From Herbidospora cretacea (GTDB taxonomy: Bacteria > Actinomycetota > Actinomycetes > Streptosporangiales > Streptosporangiaceae), in assembly GCF_001570605.1 (NCBI RefSeq), contig NZ_BBXG01000005.1, forward strand, positions 186,001-250,000: a stretch of 64,000 nucleotides of DNA, given 5' to 3'. This document shows, in pieces, positions 38,975-49,054 of the stretch. The notes below the pieces were generated by a model. It was not told the origin of the DNA, did no database searches, and saw only the letters and a list, made by a program, of their open reading frames with translations. Position 1 is the stretch's first letter, and each line of letters starts with the position of its first letter. The position numbers and the translations under genes were made by a program.

Positions 38975-39231
38975 AGCGGATGACGCGACCCGTCCCGGTG
39001 ATGGTCGGCGGCGACCTGCTCGACCGGGTCGAACGGCTCCACCACGTCCTGGTGACCTTCCCCGGGACCCGGGGCGGCACCACCCTCAGCGTCGCCCTCG
39101 ACCCCGAGCGGACCGTCGTCGCCGGGGGAACGCTCCACCTGGAGGGCTCGCTCACCCTCGACCGGCGGCCGGTCCGGTGTGTGGCCGACGTCGACCTGAC
39201 CACCGGCACCGGTCTGGGGATGGTCGCATGA
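38971..39231 (+). CDS. Small protein of unknown function between A domain and NRPS
   Basis: An 86-residue protein with alternating hydrophobic and charged residues that suggest beta strands (TTLSVALDPERTVVAGGTLHLEG, VRCVADVDLTTG) and a basic N-terminus. There is no signal peptide or membrane segment. It overlaps both neighbours by 4 nt (GTGA and ATGA), so it is surely translated with them. I do not recognise the family. Its position between a free A domain and the synthetase that needs it suggests an adaptor or chaperone, but this is only positional. Confidence 0.8.
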   Translation: MKRMTRPVPVMVGGDLLDRVERLHHVLVTFPGTRGGTTLSVALDPERTVVAGGTLHLEGSLTLDRRPVRCVADVDLTTGTGLGMVA

Positions 39232-42200
39232 GCTCCCGCCAGGACCGGCTGAGGGAGATCATGGCCCGCCGCCGCGCCGAGGCCGCCGCGCCGGAGCCGC
39301 GCCGGGTGGGGCCCGGCGAGACGGTGCCCGCGTCCTTCGCCCAGCGCCGGTTGCTCTTCCTCGACACCCTCGGCGGCCCGTCCGCCGCCTACAACGTGCC
39401 GCTCGTCTTCCGGCTGACCGGCCCGCTGGACATCGTCCGGCTGCGCGCCGCGCTGCGGACCGTCCACGAGCGGCACGAGGCGCTGCGCACCCGCTTCACC
39501 GAGGCCGGTGACGGCGTGGTGGCCCAGACGCCCGGCCCGCCCGGCGACCTGGCGGAGGAATCGGCCGCTTCCTGGGAACGGGCGCGGGAGCGGGCCGTGG
39601 AACTGGCCGCGATCCCGTTCGACCTGACCGGCGGCGAGCTGACCCGGCAGACCGTCATCAGGATCGGCGACGACGCCCACCTGCTGGTGCTGGTGCTGCA
39701 CCACGCCCTGTCCGACGGCTGGTCGGAGCGCGTCGTGCTCGACGAGCTGGCCGCCGCCTACGCCGGGAGGGCGCTGCCGGAACCGGGCCCGCAGTACCGC
39801 GACCACACGGCATGGGAGTACGAGTCGGCCGCCCTCGGCCGGTTCGAGGACGGGCTGGCCTACTGGTCGCGGACCCTCGCGGGGGCGCCCGCCGACCTTC
39901 GGCCGCCCGGCGACCGGCCCCGGCCCGTGCGGCCGTCGGGGCGCGGCGGCACCCTGGCGGTCGAGCTGCCGCCGGTGACCGTGAACGGCGCGACGCCGTT
40001 CATGGTCGCGCTGGCCGCGCTGGCGGTCCTGCTCCAGCGCTACACGGGCAGCCGTGACCAGGTCGTCGGCGTCCCGGTCGCCAACCGGGAGCGGCCGGAG
40101 TTCGAGCGGACCGTCGGGCTGTTCGTCAACTCGGTCGCGCTGCGGGTGACGGTGGCCGGGACCGTCCGTTCTCTCATCGGGGAGGTCCGCGACGCGCTGC
40201 TGGCCGCGCAGGACCACCAGGCCGTGCCGTTCGACGCGGTCGTCGACCGGGTGAGCGCGGGCCGGGACCCCTCGGTGACGCCGCTGTTCCAGGTGATGGG
40301 CAACCTGGAGGCGCACCTGGAGCCCTTCGCGCTCGGCGACGTCGAGGCGGTGCCCGTCCAGGTCGAGACGCCCACCGCCAAGTTCGACCTGTCGGTCCAC
40401 GTGGGCCCCGGGCGGGCGACCTTCGAGTACGCCACCGACCTCTACGACCGGGCCACCGTCGCCCGGCTCGCCGGCCACTACGTGTCCGTGCTGGCGGCCT
40501 TCGCCGCCGATCCCGACCGGCCGCTGGCCGAGCTGGCCCTCTGTCCGGGCGAGGAGCGGGTGGACCTCGCCGCCGCCCGCTCCTTCGTCCCCGGTGCGAC
40601 CGGGGGGACGGCGTTCCTGCTGGACGAGGACGGGCACGCCGTCCCGCCCGGCGTCACCGGCGAGCTGTGCTTCGACGGCGTCCGCAGCGGCCACCTGGCC
40701 CGGCGGCTGACCGGCGGCGGCCTGGAGTACGCCGGGGCGCGCGACCGGGCCGTCGTCCTCGACGGGGTCACGATCGCCCCCGACCTCATCGAACGCGCTC
40801 TCACCGAACGGGTGAGCGAGGCGGCCGTCGTCGTCCGCGACGGCCGGCTGATCGCGTTCGTGGTCGGCGACGCCGACGTCACGGACCTGCTGGCCGAACG
40901 GTTCCCGCGCTCGTGGCTGCCCGCCGCGGTCCACGTCGTGCCCGACCTGACCGACCTCACCGAGCCGCGGGCCCCGGAGGAGCCGTGGACGGACGCCGAA
41001 CGGCGGGTCGCCGAGGTGTTCGAGGACGTCCTCGGACGTCCCGTCGGGCGGCTCGACGACTTCTTCTCCGTCGGCGGCCACTCCCTGCTGGCCATCAAGG
41101 CGGTGGCGCGGCTGGGCGACGGCATCCCGCTGCGCCTGCTGTTCGAGGAGCCGACCGTCGCCGGGCTGACCCGGGCGATGCAGACCCACGCGGCCGGGCC
41201 CGCGCGGCGGATCGTCCCGCACGACCCCGGCACGCCCGCGCCGCTGTCGATGAACCAGGAGCACATGTGGTTCATGGAGCAGGTACGCCCCGGCGACCCG
41301 CTCTACACGATCACCCAGGAGTTCGAGATCGAGGGCCCGGTCGACGTGCCCGCCCTGCGGGCCGCGCTGGCCGAGGTCGTCGCCGTCCACGACGTGCTGC
41401 GCAGCCGGATCGAGGTGGTCGACGGGGTCGCGGCGCAGGTGCCCGTGGAGGTCACCGAGGCCGACCTGTGGGACTCGGGCGGCCGAATCGACCTGGCCAC
41501 CGGGCCGATGGTCAAGGCCGAGCTGGCGGGCACGCGGCTGCGGCTGCACGTCCACCACATCGCCTTCGACGAGTGGTCGGCGCCGGTCCTCTACCGCGAC
41601 CTGGCCCTCGCCTACGAGGGCAAGCGCCTGGCCCGGCCGCCCGTGCAGTACGCCGACTACGCCCGCTGGCAGCGCGAGACCTACACCGCCGAACGGCAGG
41701 AGGCCGACCTCGCCTACTGGCGTGACCGGCTGGCCGGCGCGCCGACCCTGCTGCACCTGCCCCAGGACCGGCCGCGCCCGGCCGTGCGCTCCTACCGGGG
41801 CGGGACGTGGCGGCACCTGATCGGCCCCGGCCTGGCCGCGCGGCTGGCCGGGCTCGCGGCGGCCGAGGGCGCGACGCTCTACATGGCCCTGCTGGCGGCC
41901 TTCTCCGGAGTGCTCCACCGCTACTCCCGCGAGCACGACCTGCTGCTGGGCACCGGCGTCACGAACCGCGACTCCACCGAGGTCGAGCAGCAGATCGGCT
42001 ACTTCCTGAACGTGCTGGTCGCCCGCTCGACGGTCACCCCGTCGACGACGTTCCGCGACCATCTGCGGGCCACCCGCCGCCACGTCCTGGACGGCTTCGC
42101 CCACCGCGACCTGCCGTTCGCCAAGCTCGTCGAGCACCTGGTGCCCGAGCGGTCGGCCACCCACAGCCCGCTCGTCCAGGTCGTCTTCACCATGCAGGAC

Positions 42201-44267
42201 GAGGCCGGCCCGGAGCTGACGCTGCCCGGCGCCGTCGTGCGGCCGGTGCCGCCGGGTGACGCGCCGCTCGACATGGACCTGCTGCTGTCGGTGCGCAAGG
42301 TCGCCGCCGGGCTGGAGGTGCTGGTCGACTTCAACCACGACGTCTTCGACGCCGGGACGGCCCGGCGGCTGGCCGCCCACCTGGAGACCCTGCTGGCGTC
42401 GGCGGCCGACGACCCCGACGCCCCGCTGCTGCGGCTGCCGATGGTCGGCGCGGCCGAGCGGGCCGAGCTGATCGCCCTGGCCGAGGGCGCCGACCGGGCG
42501 CCCCACGACGTCACGCTCGTCCACCACCTGTTCGAGCGCCAGGCGGCGCGCACGCCGGACGCGATCGCGCTGGTGCACCGCGGCGAGCAGCTCACCTACG
42601 CGCGGCTCGACGGCGAGGCCAACGCGCTCGCCCACCGCCTGCGCGAGCTGGGCGTCGGCGCGGAACGCGTCGTCGGGATCGTCGCCGAGCGGTCTCCGGA
42701 GACCTTCGTCTCGGTGCTGGCCGTGCTCAAGGCGGGCGGCGCGTTCCTGCCGCTCGACCCCGTCCAGCCGCCGCTGCGGCTGCGGCACATGCTGACCGGG
42801 AGCGGCGCGGTCGCCGTGCTCTCCGCGACCGAGCTGGACGGCGTCGCCGTGGTCGACCCGCGCGGCCTGGAACCCCGCGCCGACGCGCCGCCGTGCGACG
42901 CCCACCCCGAGAGCCTGGCCTACGTCCACTACACCTCGGGCTCGACCGGCCTGCCCAAGGGCGTGGCGCACAGCCACGCCGCGATGGCGGCCCTCATGGG
43001 GTGGGACGGCGAGGACATCCCGGTCCGGCCCGGCGGGTCGGTCCTCCAGTACAACGCGCTCACGTTCGACCCCTCGTTCCTGGAGATGTTCTCCGCCTGG
43101 CAGGCCGGGGCGCGGCTGATCGTGCTCGACTCCGACGAGGCCCGCAAGGACGCGGGGGCCGTGCTCGACCTGCTCGAACGCGAGCAGGTCGAACGGTGGG
43201 GCGCCGCCTACTCGGGGGTGCTCAACGTGGTGACCTGGGCCAGGGAGCAGGGGCGGCCCCGGCGGCTCGCGCTGCGGTCGCTGATCTCCGGAGGCGAGTC
43301 GCTGCGGGTCACCTCCGACCTGGCGTCGTGGTTCGCCGGCCTGCCCGGCTGCCGCCTGATCAACCACTACGGCCCGACCGAGGTGAACACCGCCAGCAGC
43401 CACGTCATGGACGAGATCAGCGAGGGCCTGGCCCCGCCGATCGGCCGCCCCGGCTACCGGACCCGCTTCTACCTGCTCGACGAGCACGGCGACCTCGCGC
43501 CCTCGGGCGTGCCCGGCGAGCTGTACATCGGCGGCGCGCACCTCGGCCGGGGATACGTGGCCCGGCCCGACCTGACCGCCGACCGGTTCCTGCCCGACCC
43601 GTTCAGCGACGAGGCGGGGGCCCGGCTCTACCGGACCGGCGACGTGGCCCGGCTGCGTACCGACGGGGAGCTGGAGTTCCTCGGCCGGGCCGACGCGCAG
43701 CTCAAGCTGCGCGGCTACCGGATCGAGCCGGAGGAGGTGGAGGCGTGCCTGGCCGAGGGGCCGGGAGTGATCGAGGCCGCCGTCACCGTGGCGGGCCAGG
43801 CGCTGGTCGCCCTGCTGGTGGCCGGCGACGGCCACGACCCCGACGCGCTGCGCGACGCGCTCGCCCGGAAACTGCCCGACTACATGATCCCCGCCCGTTT
43901 CACCGTCGTCCCCGCGCTGCCTGCCACCTCCAGCGGGAAGCTCGACCGGTCGGCGCTGGCCGGGCTCGCCGGGCCGGGCGCCGCGGAGTCGTTCGCGGCG
44001 CCGAGGGGTGAGCTGGAGCAGCGGATGGCCGGGCTGTGGCAGCGCGCGCTCGGCGCCGAGGCGATCGGCCGCGACGACGACTTCTTCACCCTCGGCGGAC
44101 ACTCGCTGCTGGCCACCCGGCTGGTCGCGCAGGCGCGGTCGGAGTTCGGCCGGGAGGTCTCGGTCGGCGACCTGTTCGACGCGCCGACGCTGGCCCGGTT
44201 CGCCGCCGCCGTCGCCGCCGCTCCCCCGGAAGGTCCCGCTGTGGTGCGCAGGAGGGCACGCTCATGA
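39228..44267 (+). CDS. Non-ribosomal peptide synthetase, C-(A remnant)-T-C-A-T
   Basis: A 1679-residue NRPS. C1 is about 25-440 (HHALSDG near 158). Residues about 450-590 hold only the C-terminal piece of an A domain (GELCFDG, LEYAGARDRAVVLDG, APDLIERAL); the ATP-binding core with the SGSTG loop is missing. T follows (GGHSLLAIKA near 618). C2 is about 660-1085 with HHIAFDE, so the usual Gly after the Asp is Glu. The full A domain is about 1095-1590 (YTSGSTGLPKG, pocket FDPSFLEMF), followed by T (GGHSLLATRL near 1622). There is no TE. The first carrier must be charged in trans, most likely by 37532-38974. ATG 39228 and the stop both overlap neighbours by 4 nt. Confidence 0.93.
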   Translation: MSSRQDRLREIMARRRAEAAAPEPRRVGPGETVPASFAQRRLLFLDTLGGPSAAYNVPLVFRLTGPLDIVRLRAALRTVHERHEALRTRFTEAGDGVVAQTPGPPGDLAEESAASWERARERAVELAAIPFDLTGGELTRQTVIRIGDDAHLLVLVLHHALSDGWSERVVLDELAAAYAGRALPEPGPQYRDHTAWEYESAALGRFEDGLAYWSRTLAGAPADLRPPGDRPRPVRPSGRGGTLAVELPPVTVNGATPFMVALAALAVLLQRYTGSRDQVVGVPVANRERPEFERTVGLFVNSVALRVTVAGTVRSLIGEVRDALLAAQDHQAVPFDAVVDRVSAGRDPSVTPLFQVMGNLEAHLEPFALGDVEAVPVQVETPTAKFDLSVHVGPGRATFEYATDLYDRATVARLAGHYVSVLAAFAADPDRPLAELALCPGEERVDLAAARSFVPGATGGTAFLLDEDGHAVPPGVTGELCFDGVRSGHLARRLTGGGLEYAGARDRAVVLDGVTIAPDLIERALTERVSEAAVVVRDGRLIAFVVGDADVTDLLAERFPRSWLPAAVHVVPDLTDLTEPRAPEEPWTDAERRVAEVFEDVLGRPVGRLDDFFSVGGHSLLAIKAVARLGDGIPLRLLFEEPTVAGLTRAMQTHAAGPARRIVPHDPGTPAPLSMNQEHMWFMEQVRPGDPLYTITQEFEIEGPVDVPALRAALAEVVAVHDVLRSRIEVVDGVAAQVPVEVTEADLWDSGGRIDLATGPMVKAELAGTRLRLHVHHIAFDEWSAPVLYRDLALAYEGKRLARPPVQYADYARWQRETYTAERQEADLAYWRDRLAGAPTLLHLPQDRPRPAVRSYRGGTWRHLIGPGLAARLAGLAAAEGATLYMALLAAFSGVLHRYSREHDLLLGTGVTNRDSTEVEQQIGYFLNVLVARSTVTPSTTFRDHLRATRRHVLDGFAHRDLPFAKLVEHLVPERSATHSPLVQVVFTMQDEAGPELTLPGAVVRPVPPGDAPLDMDLLLSVRKVAAGLEVLVDFNHDVFDAGTARRLAAHLETLLASAADDPDAPLLRLPMVGAAERAELIALAEGADRAPHDVTLVHHLFERQAARTPDAIALVHRGEQLTYARLDGEANALAHRLRELGVGAERVVGIVAERSPETFVSVLAVLKAGGAFLPLDPVQPPLRLRHMLTGSGAVAVLSATELDGVAVVDPRGLEPRADAPPCDAHPESLAYVHYTSGSTGLPKGVAHSHAAMAALMGWDGEDIPVRPGGSVLQYNALTFDPSFLEMFSAWQAGARLIVLDSDEARKDAGAVLDLLEREQVERWGAAYSGVLNVVTWAREQGRPRRLALRSLISGGESLRVTSDLASWFAGLPGCRLINHYGPTEVNTASSHVMDEISEGLAPPIGRPGYRTRFYLLDEHGDLAPSGVPGELYIGGAHLGRGYVARPDLTADRFLPDPFSDEAGARLYRTGDVARLRTDGELEFLGRADAQLKLRGYRIEPEEVEACLAEGPGVIEAAVTVAGQALVALLVAGDGHDPDALRDALARKLPDYMIPARFTVVPALPATSSGKLDRSALAGLAGPGAAESFAAPRGELEQRMAGLWQRALGAEAIGRDDDFFTLGGHSLLATRLVAQARSEFGREVSVGDLFDAPTLARFAAAVAAAPPEGPAVVRRRARS

Positions 44268-45718
44268 CCATCACCACCATGTACGACTGGTTCGCCCGCT
44301 CGGCCGCCCGGTTCCCCGGCGAGACCGCGCTGGAGGTCGCCGGCGACCGGCTCACCTACGCCGAGCTGGCCGCCCTGTCCGACCGGTGCGCCACCCGCAT
44401 CCTGTCGGAGTGCGGCGGCGCGCCGCCCCGCCGGGTCGGGCTGCTGTGCGGCCGGACGGTCTCCGCCTACGCGGGCTACCTGGCGATCCTGCGGCTGGGG
44501 GCGACGCCCGTGCCGCTGAACCCGGCCTTCCCCGAGGAGCGCAACCGGACGATCGCCGCGCAGGCGCAGCTCGACCTGATCGTGGACGACGACCTGACCG
44601 GCGGCCTGGGCGGGATCGACCTGCCCGGCGGGCCGGGAGCCTCCCCCGACGACGTCGCCTACCTGCTGTTCACCTCCGGGTCCACCGGGACGCCGAAGGG
44701 CGTGCCGCTGCTGCACCGCAACGTCGTGCCGTTCGTCCGCTACCTGATCGGCCGCTACCCGGCCGGGCCCGGGGCGCGGCTCTCCCAGGCGGCCGAGCTG
44801 ACCTTCGACCCGTCGGTGCACGACATGTTCCTGGCCTGGGGCACCGGAGCGGCGCTGGTCGTGCCGACCCGCGCGGAGCTGCTCGAACCGGTGGAGTTCG
44901 TCCGGCGGACCCGGCTCACGCACTGGTATTCGGTGCCCTCGGTCATCTCCTCCGCCGACCGGCTGGGCGCGCTCCGGCCCGGGACCATGCCGACGCTGCG
45001 GTTCAGCATGTTCGCCGGGGAGCCGCTGACGCTGGCCCAGGCCCGCGCCTGGCGGGCGGCCGCGCCGGACAGCGAGATCGACAACATCTACGGGCCGACC
45101 GAGCTGGCCGCGTGCTGCGACTACCGGCTCGACCGCGACCCGGAGCGGTGGCCGGTCACGGCCAACGGCACGGTGCCGATCGGGCTGCCGTACACGGGGA
45201 TGGAGTACCTGCTGCGCGACGGCGAGCTCTGCATGCGCGGGACGCAGCGCTTCCCCGGCTACCTCGACCCGGCCGCCAACGCCGGCCGGTTCGTCGCGGG
45301 CGACCGGGTCTGGCGGGAGGCGGCCACGCCGCCCGCCGACGCCTGGTACCGGACCGGCGACCTCGTCTCCGAGCACGACGGGGCGCTCGTCCACCTCGGA
45401 CGGCTCGACCACCAGGTCAAGGTGCGCGGGCAGCGGGTCGAGATCGGCGAGATCGAGGCCGCGCTGCGGCGGCTGCCGGGGATCCGCGACGCCGTCGTGG
45501 GGGCCCATGACGACGGCGAGTCGGGCCTGGAGCTGCGGGCGGCCTACACCGGGCTGCCGCACCGGCCCGCCGAGCTGGCCGCGACGCTCGGGCGCACGCT
45601 GCCCGCCTACATGGTCCCCGCGCTGGTGGAGCACTTCGACGAACTGCCCCTGACCTTCAACGGCAAGATCGACCGCTCGATCGTCACCGCCGTGCTGTTC
45701 GACCGAGCAGAAAGCTGA
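44264..45718 (+). CDS. Free-standing NRPS adenylation domain (probable starter loader)
   Basis: A 484-residue A domain without a carrier (FTSGSTGTPKG near 135, NIYGPTELAACCDY, YRTGDLVSEHD, FNGKIDRSIV at the end). Pocket segments are LTFDPSVHDMF and THWYSVPSV; I cannot name the substrate. It lies 3 nt before the T-C-A-T synthetase, whose first domain is a carrier. It therefore probably charges that carrier and supplies the first residue. ATG 44264 overlaps the upstream NRPS stop by 4 nt. Confidence 0.92.
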   Translation: MTITTMYDWFARSAARFPGETALEVAGDRLTYAELAALSDRCATRILSECGGAPPRRVGLLCGRTVSAYAGYLAILRLGATPVPLNPAFPEERNRTIAAQAQLDLIVDDDLTGGLGGIDLPGGPGASPDDVAYLLFTSGSTGTPKGVPLLHRNVVPFVRYLIGRYPAGPGARLSQAAELTFDPSVHDMFLAWGTGAALVVPTRAELLEPVEFVRRTRLTHWYSVPSVISSADRLGALRPGTMPTLRFSMFAGEPLTLAQARAWRAAAPDSEIDNIYGPTELAACCDYRLDRDPERWPVTANGTVPIGLPYTGMEYLLRDGELCMRGTQRFPGYLDPAANAGRFVAGDRVWREAATPPADAWYRTGDLVSEHDGALVHLGRLDHQVKVRGQRVEIGEIEAALRRLPGIRDAVVGAHDDGESGLELRAAYTGLPHRPAELAATLGRTLPAYMVPALVEHFDELPLTFNGKIDRSIVTAVLFDRAES

Positions 45719-45721
45719 TTC

Positions 45722-48700
45722 ATGTCCCAGACTGTGACGGACCGGCTGGTCACACTGTTCCGCGAGGTGACCGGCGAAGACGGCCTCGGCGCCGGCGACG
45801 ACTTCTTCGACCACGGCGACTCGATCCTGGCCGCCCGGCTCATCATGCGCGTCCGGGCCGAGTTCGCCCGCGACGCCCCGCTGAGCGCGATCTTCGAGGG
45901 GCGCACCCCGGCCGGGCTGGCCCGGCTGCTCACCGGGGACGCCGGAGGGCTCGCGCCCATCCCAGCGGCCCGGCGGCCGGCCCGCCTGTCGTTCGCCCAG
46001 GAACGCCTGTGGTTCCTGCACCAGCTCGACCCCGGCGACCCGGCGTACAACGAGCCGCTGGTCTACCGGGTGAAGGGCGAGCTCGACCTGCGGGCGCTGC
46101 GGTGGGCGCTGCGCCGCGTGGTCGCCCGGCACGAGGCGCTCCGCACCGACCTGGTGCTGGAGGACGACGTGCCGGTGCAGCGGGTGCGCGCCGAGTTCGA
46201 GGTCGAGTGCGAGGAGGAGCCCGGTTTCTCCCCGGAACGGCTGGTCGCCGAGATCCGCCGCCCGTTCGACCTGGGCGGCTCTCCCCTCGTGCGCGGCCGG
46301 GCCTTCCGGGTCGCCGGGCGCGAGTGGGTGCTGCTGTTCACCCTCCACCACGCCGTCACCGACGGCTGGGCCAACATGGTCTTCCTGCGCGAACTGGCCA
46401 CCGGCTACCGCCTGGCGGTCACCGGCGCGGCCGACGCGGAGCCGCCGCTCGCCGCCCAGTTCTCCGACGTCGCCGCCTGGGAGCGGCAGGCGGTCGGGGA
46501 GACGGCCGGCGGACGGCTGGAGCAGTGGGCGGAGATCCTGCGCGGCGTACCGGGCACGCCCGCGCTGCGGCCCGACCGGCCCCGCCGCCCCCGGCCCACC
46601 CACGCGGGCGACGAGGTGCTGTTCGACCTGGAGCCCCGGCTGGCCGGGGCCGCCCGCGCGCTGGGCGTCTCGACCTTCACCTACACCCTGGCCGTCTTCA
46701 CCGCCGTCCTGCACCGCTGGACCTCGGAGAACGACCTGGTCGTGGGGATCCCGTCGGCCAACCGGCCGCACCCGGACACCGAGTCCATGATCGGCTTCTT
46801 CGTCAACACCCTGCCGATCCGCTCCCGGTACGACGCCGCCGAGCCGTTCACCGCCTTCCTGGGCCGCCTCGACGCCGCCGTCCGGCGGGCGACGGCCCTG
46901 GAGGACGTGCCGTTCGAGCAGGTCATCCGGACCCTGGGCAGCGGCGGCAGCGGCGGCTTCCTGCCGCTCGTCCAGGTGATGTTCGCCTTCCAGAACACCT
47001 TCGACCGGCGGCTCGCCCTGGAGGGCCTCGACGTCGAGATGGAGCACACCCACAACCGCGCCGCCCGGTTCGAGATGACCATGTTCGTCACGCAGGCACC
47101 CAGCGGGGTGCTCGAATGCGAGCTGGAGTACAACACCGACCTGTTCGACCGGAGCACCGCCGAACGGTTCGTCGCCGCCCACCGGACCGTGCTCGACGGG
47201 GTGCTCGCCGACCCGCACCGGCCCGTCGGCGACCACGACCTGCTCCCGGCCGGTGAACGCGACCGGCTGCGCGCCTGGAACCGGACCGAGGCGGCCTTCC
47301 CGGACGTCCCCCTGCACACCCTGATCGAGGCGCGCGCCGACGAACGGCCGGACGCGGTCGCGGTCGCCTGCGACGACGGCGAGATCACCTACGCCGAGCT
47401 CGACCAGCGGGCCAACCACCTCGCCCACCGCCTGCGCGCCCTCGGCGTCGGCCCCGACGCGGTCGTCGCCGTCTGCCTCGACCGCTCGATCGTCCTGGTC
47501 GCCGGGCTGCTGGCGGTGCTCAAGGCGGGCGGCGCCTACCTGCCGCTCGACCCGGCCACCCCGCGCCTGCGCCTGGACGCCATCGCCGCGGGCGCGGGCG
47601 CCCGGTGGTGCCTGACCTCCTCCGAGCGGCTCGACGCCGCGCCGCAGGTGGAGCACGTGCTGTGCCTGGACGCCCTCCGGGGCCTGGACACCGCCCGCCC
47701 GGACGTCCGGGTCGAACCCGAGCACCTGGTCTCGCTCTACTCCACCTCCGGCTCGACCGGGACGCCCAAGGCGGTGGCCAGCACCCACCGGGGCTGGGTC
47801 AACCGGATGGCGTTCATGCAGCGCCACCATGGCCTGCGGCCGGGCGAGACGGTGCTGCACAAGACGACGCTGACGTTCGACGACTCGGCGCTGGAGCTCT
47901 TCTGGCCGCTGATCGAGGGCGGCCGGATCTGGCTGATCGCCCCCGACCTGCACCGCGACCCGCGCGCCGTCCTCGACGCCGCCGCGCGCAGCCGCACCGT
48001 CCACCTCCAGGTCGTGCCGAGCATGCTCGCGATGATCGTGGACGCCCTCGACGAGGAGAGCGCCGCCGGGCTGGACGCGCTGCGCACCGTGGTCTCCAGC
48101 GGCGAGGCGCTCTCGGGCGACCTCGCCCGCCGGTTCCGCGAGGCGCTGCCGGGCGTCCGGCTCGACAACACGTGGGGCGCCACCGAGGTGTCGATCGACT
48201 CCACCACCCACACCGCCGTCCCGGCCGACTTCGCGGAGCCGGGCGCGGTCAGCCTGGGCCGTCCCTTCGACAACAACGAGATCCACGTCCTCGACGGGAC
48301 GCTGGCCGAGGTCCCGATCGGCGTCACCGGCGACCTGTACATCGCGGGCACCGGCCTGGCCCGGGGGTACGCCGGGGATCCCGCCAAGACGGCCGCCGCC
48401 TTCCTGCCCCACCCCTTCCGGCCCGGCGAACGGATCTACCGCACCGGCGACCGGGGCCACCGCCGGGAGGACGGGTCGCTGATGTTCGCCGGCCGGACCG
48501 ACCACCAGGTGAAGATCCGCGGCATGCGGGTGGAGCTCGGCGAGATCGAGGCCGTGCTGGCCGGGCACCCGGGCGTCAGCGAGGCGGTGGCGGTGGTGTC
48601 GGCCGGCCGGGTGGTCGGCTACGTGACCGGCGACGCCGACCCCGACCTGCTACGACAGCGGTGCGCCGACTGGCTGCCGTCCCACATGCGCCCGGTGGCC

Positions 48701-49054
48701 GTGCTGGCGCTCGACCGGCTGCCGCTCACGCCGAACGGCAAGGTCGACCGGGCGGCGCTGCCCTCCCCCGACATGGCCGCCGAGACCGACGCCGAGCCGC
48801 CCCGGGGGCCGGTGGAGGAGATGCTCGCCGGGGTCTGGGCCGAGGTGCTCGGCGTCGACCGGGTGGGCTCCGGCAGTCAGTTCTTCGAGCTGGGCGGCCA
48901 CTCGCTGGCCGCCGCCCTGATGGTCAACCGGCTGCGCCGGGAGCTGGGGCTCGCGGTGCCCGTCCGGTCGGTCTTCCTCCACCCGGTGCTGCGCGACCTG
49001 GCCGCCGAGGTGGAGGACCTGCTGCTGGAGACCGGCGACGAGGTCCCCGCATGA
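45722..49054 (+). CDS. Non-ribosomal peptide synthetase, T-C-A-T
   Basis: A 1110-residue NRPS. It begins directly with a carrier (FFDHGDSILAARL near residue 32). C follows (LHHAVTDGW near 212), then A (STSGSTGTPKAV near 674, pocket FDDSALELF), and last T (GGHSLAAAL near 1057). Starting with a carrier that lacks its own A domain marks this as the chain-initiating subunit: the preceding A protein loads the first T, and the C domain makes the first peptide bond. There is no epimerase or TE. ATG 45722 lies 3 nt after the A-domain stop; the 3' end overlaps the FBP gene by 4 nt. Confidence 0.93.
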   Translation: MSQTVTDRLVTLFREVTGEDGLGAGDDFFDHGDSILAARLIMRVRAEFARDAPLSAIFEGRTPAGLARLLTGDAGGLAPIPAARRPARLSFAQERLWFLHQLDPGDPAYNEPLVYRVKGELDLRALRWALRRVVARHEALRTDLVLEDDVPVQRVRAEFEVECEEEPGFSPERLVAEIRRPFDLGGSPLVRGRAFRVAGREWVLLFTLHHAVTDGWANMVFLRELATGYRLAVTGAADAEPPLAAQFSDVAAWERQAVGETAGGRLEQWAEILRGVPGTPALRPDRPRRPRPTHAGDEVLFDLEPRLAGAARALGVSTFTYTLAVFTAVLHRWTSENDLVVGIPSANRPHPDTESMIGFFVNTLPIRSRYDAAEPFTAFLGRLDAAVRRATALEDVPFEQVIRTLGSGGSGGFLPLVQVMFAFQNTFDRRLALEGLDVEMEHTHNRAARFEMTMFVTQAPSGVLECELEYNTDLFDRSTAERFVAAHRTVLDGVLADPHRPVGDHDLLPAGERDRLRAWNRTEAAFPDVPLHTLIEARADERPDAVAVACDDGEITYAELDQRANHLAHRLRALGVGPDAVVAVCLDRSIVLVAGLLAVLKAGGAYLPLDPATPRLRLDAIAAGAGARWCLTSSERLDAAPQVEHVLCLDALRGLDTARPDVRVEPEHLVSLYSTSGSTGTPKAVASTHRGWVNRMAFMQRHHGLRPGETVLHKTTLTFDDSALELFWPLIEGGRIWLIAPDLHRDPRAVLDAAARSRTVHLQVVPSMLAMIVDALDEESAAGLDALRTVVSSGEALSGDLARRFREALPGVRLDNTWGATEVSIDSTTHTAVPADFAEPGAVSLGRPFDNNEIHVLDGTLAEVPIGVTGDLYIAGTGLARGYAGDPAKTAAAFLPHPFRPGERIYRTGDRGHRREDGSLMFAGRTDHQVKIRGMRVELGEIEAVLAGHPGVSEAVAVVSAGRVVGYVTGDADPDLLRQRCADWLPSHMRPVAVLALDRLPLTPNGKVDRAALPSPDMAAETDAEPPRGPVEEMLAGVWAEVLGVDRVGSGSQFFELGGHSLAAALMVNRLRRELGLAVPVRSVFLHPVLRDLAAEVEDLLLETGDEVPA

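Noticed and set aside
38691-48568. Very long minus-strand open frames opposite the plus-strand NRPS genes.
   Set aside because: Antisense shadows; the plus-strand frames carry complete C, A and T motifs.
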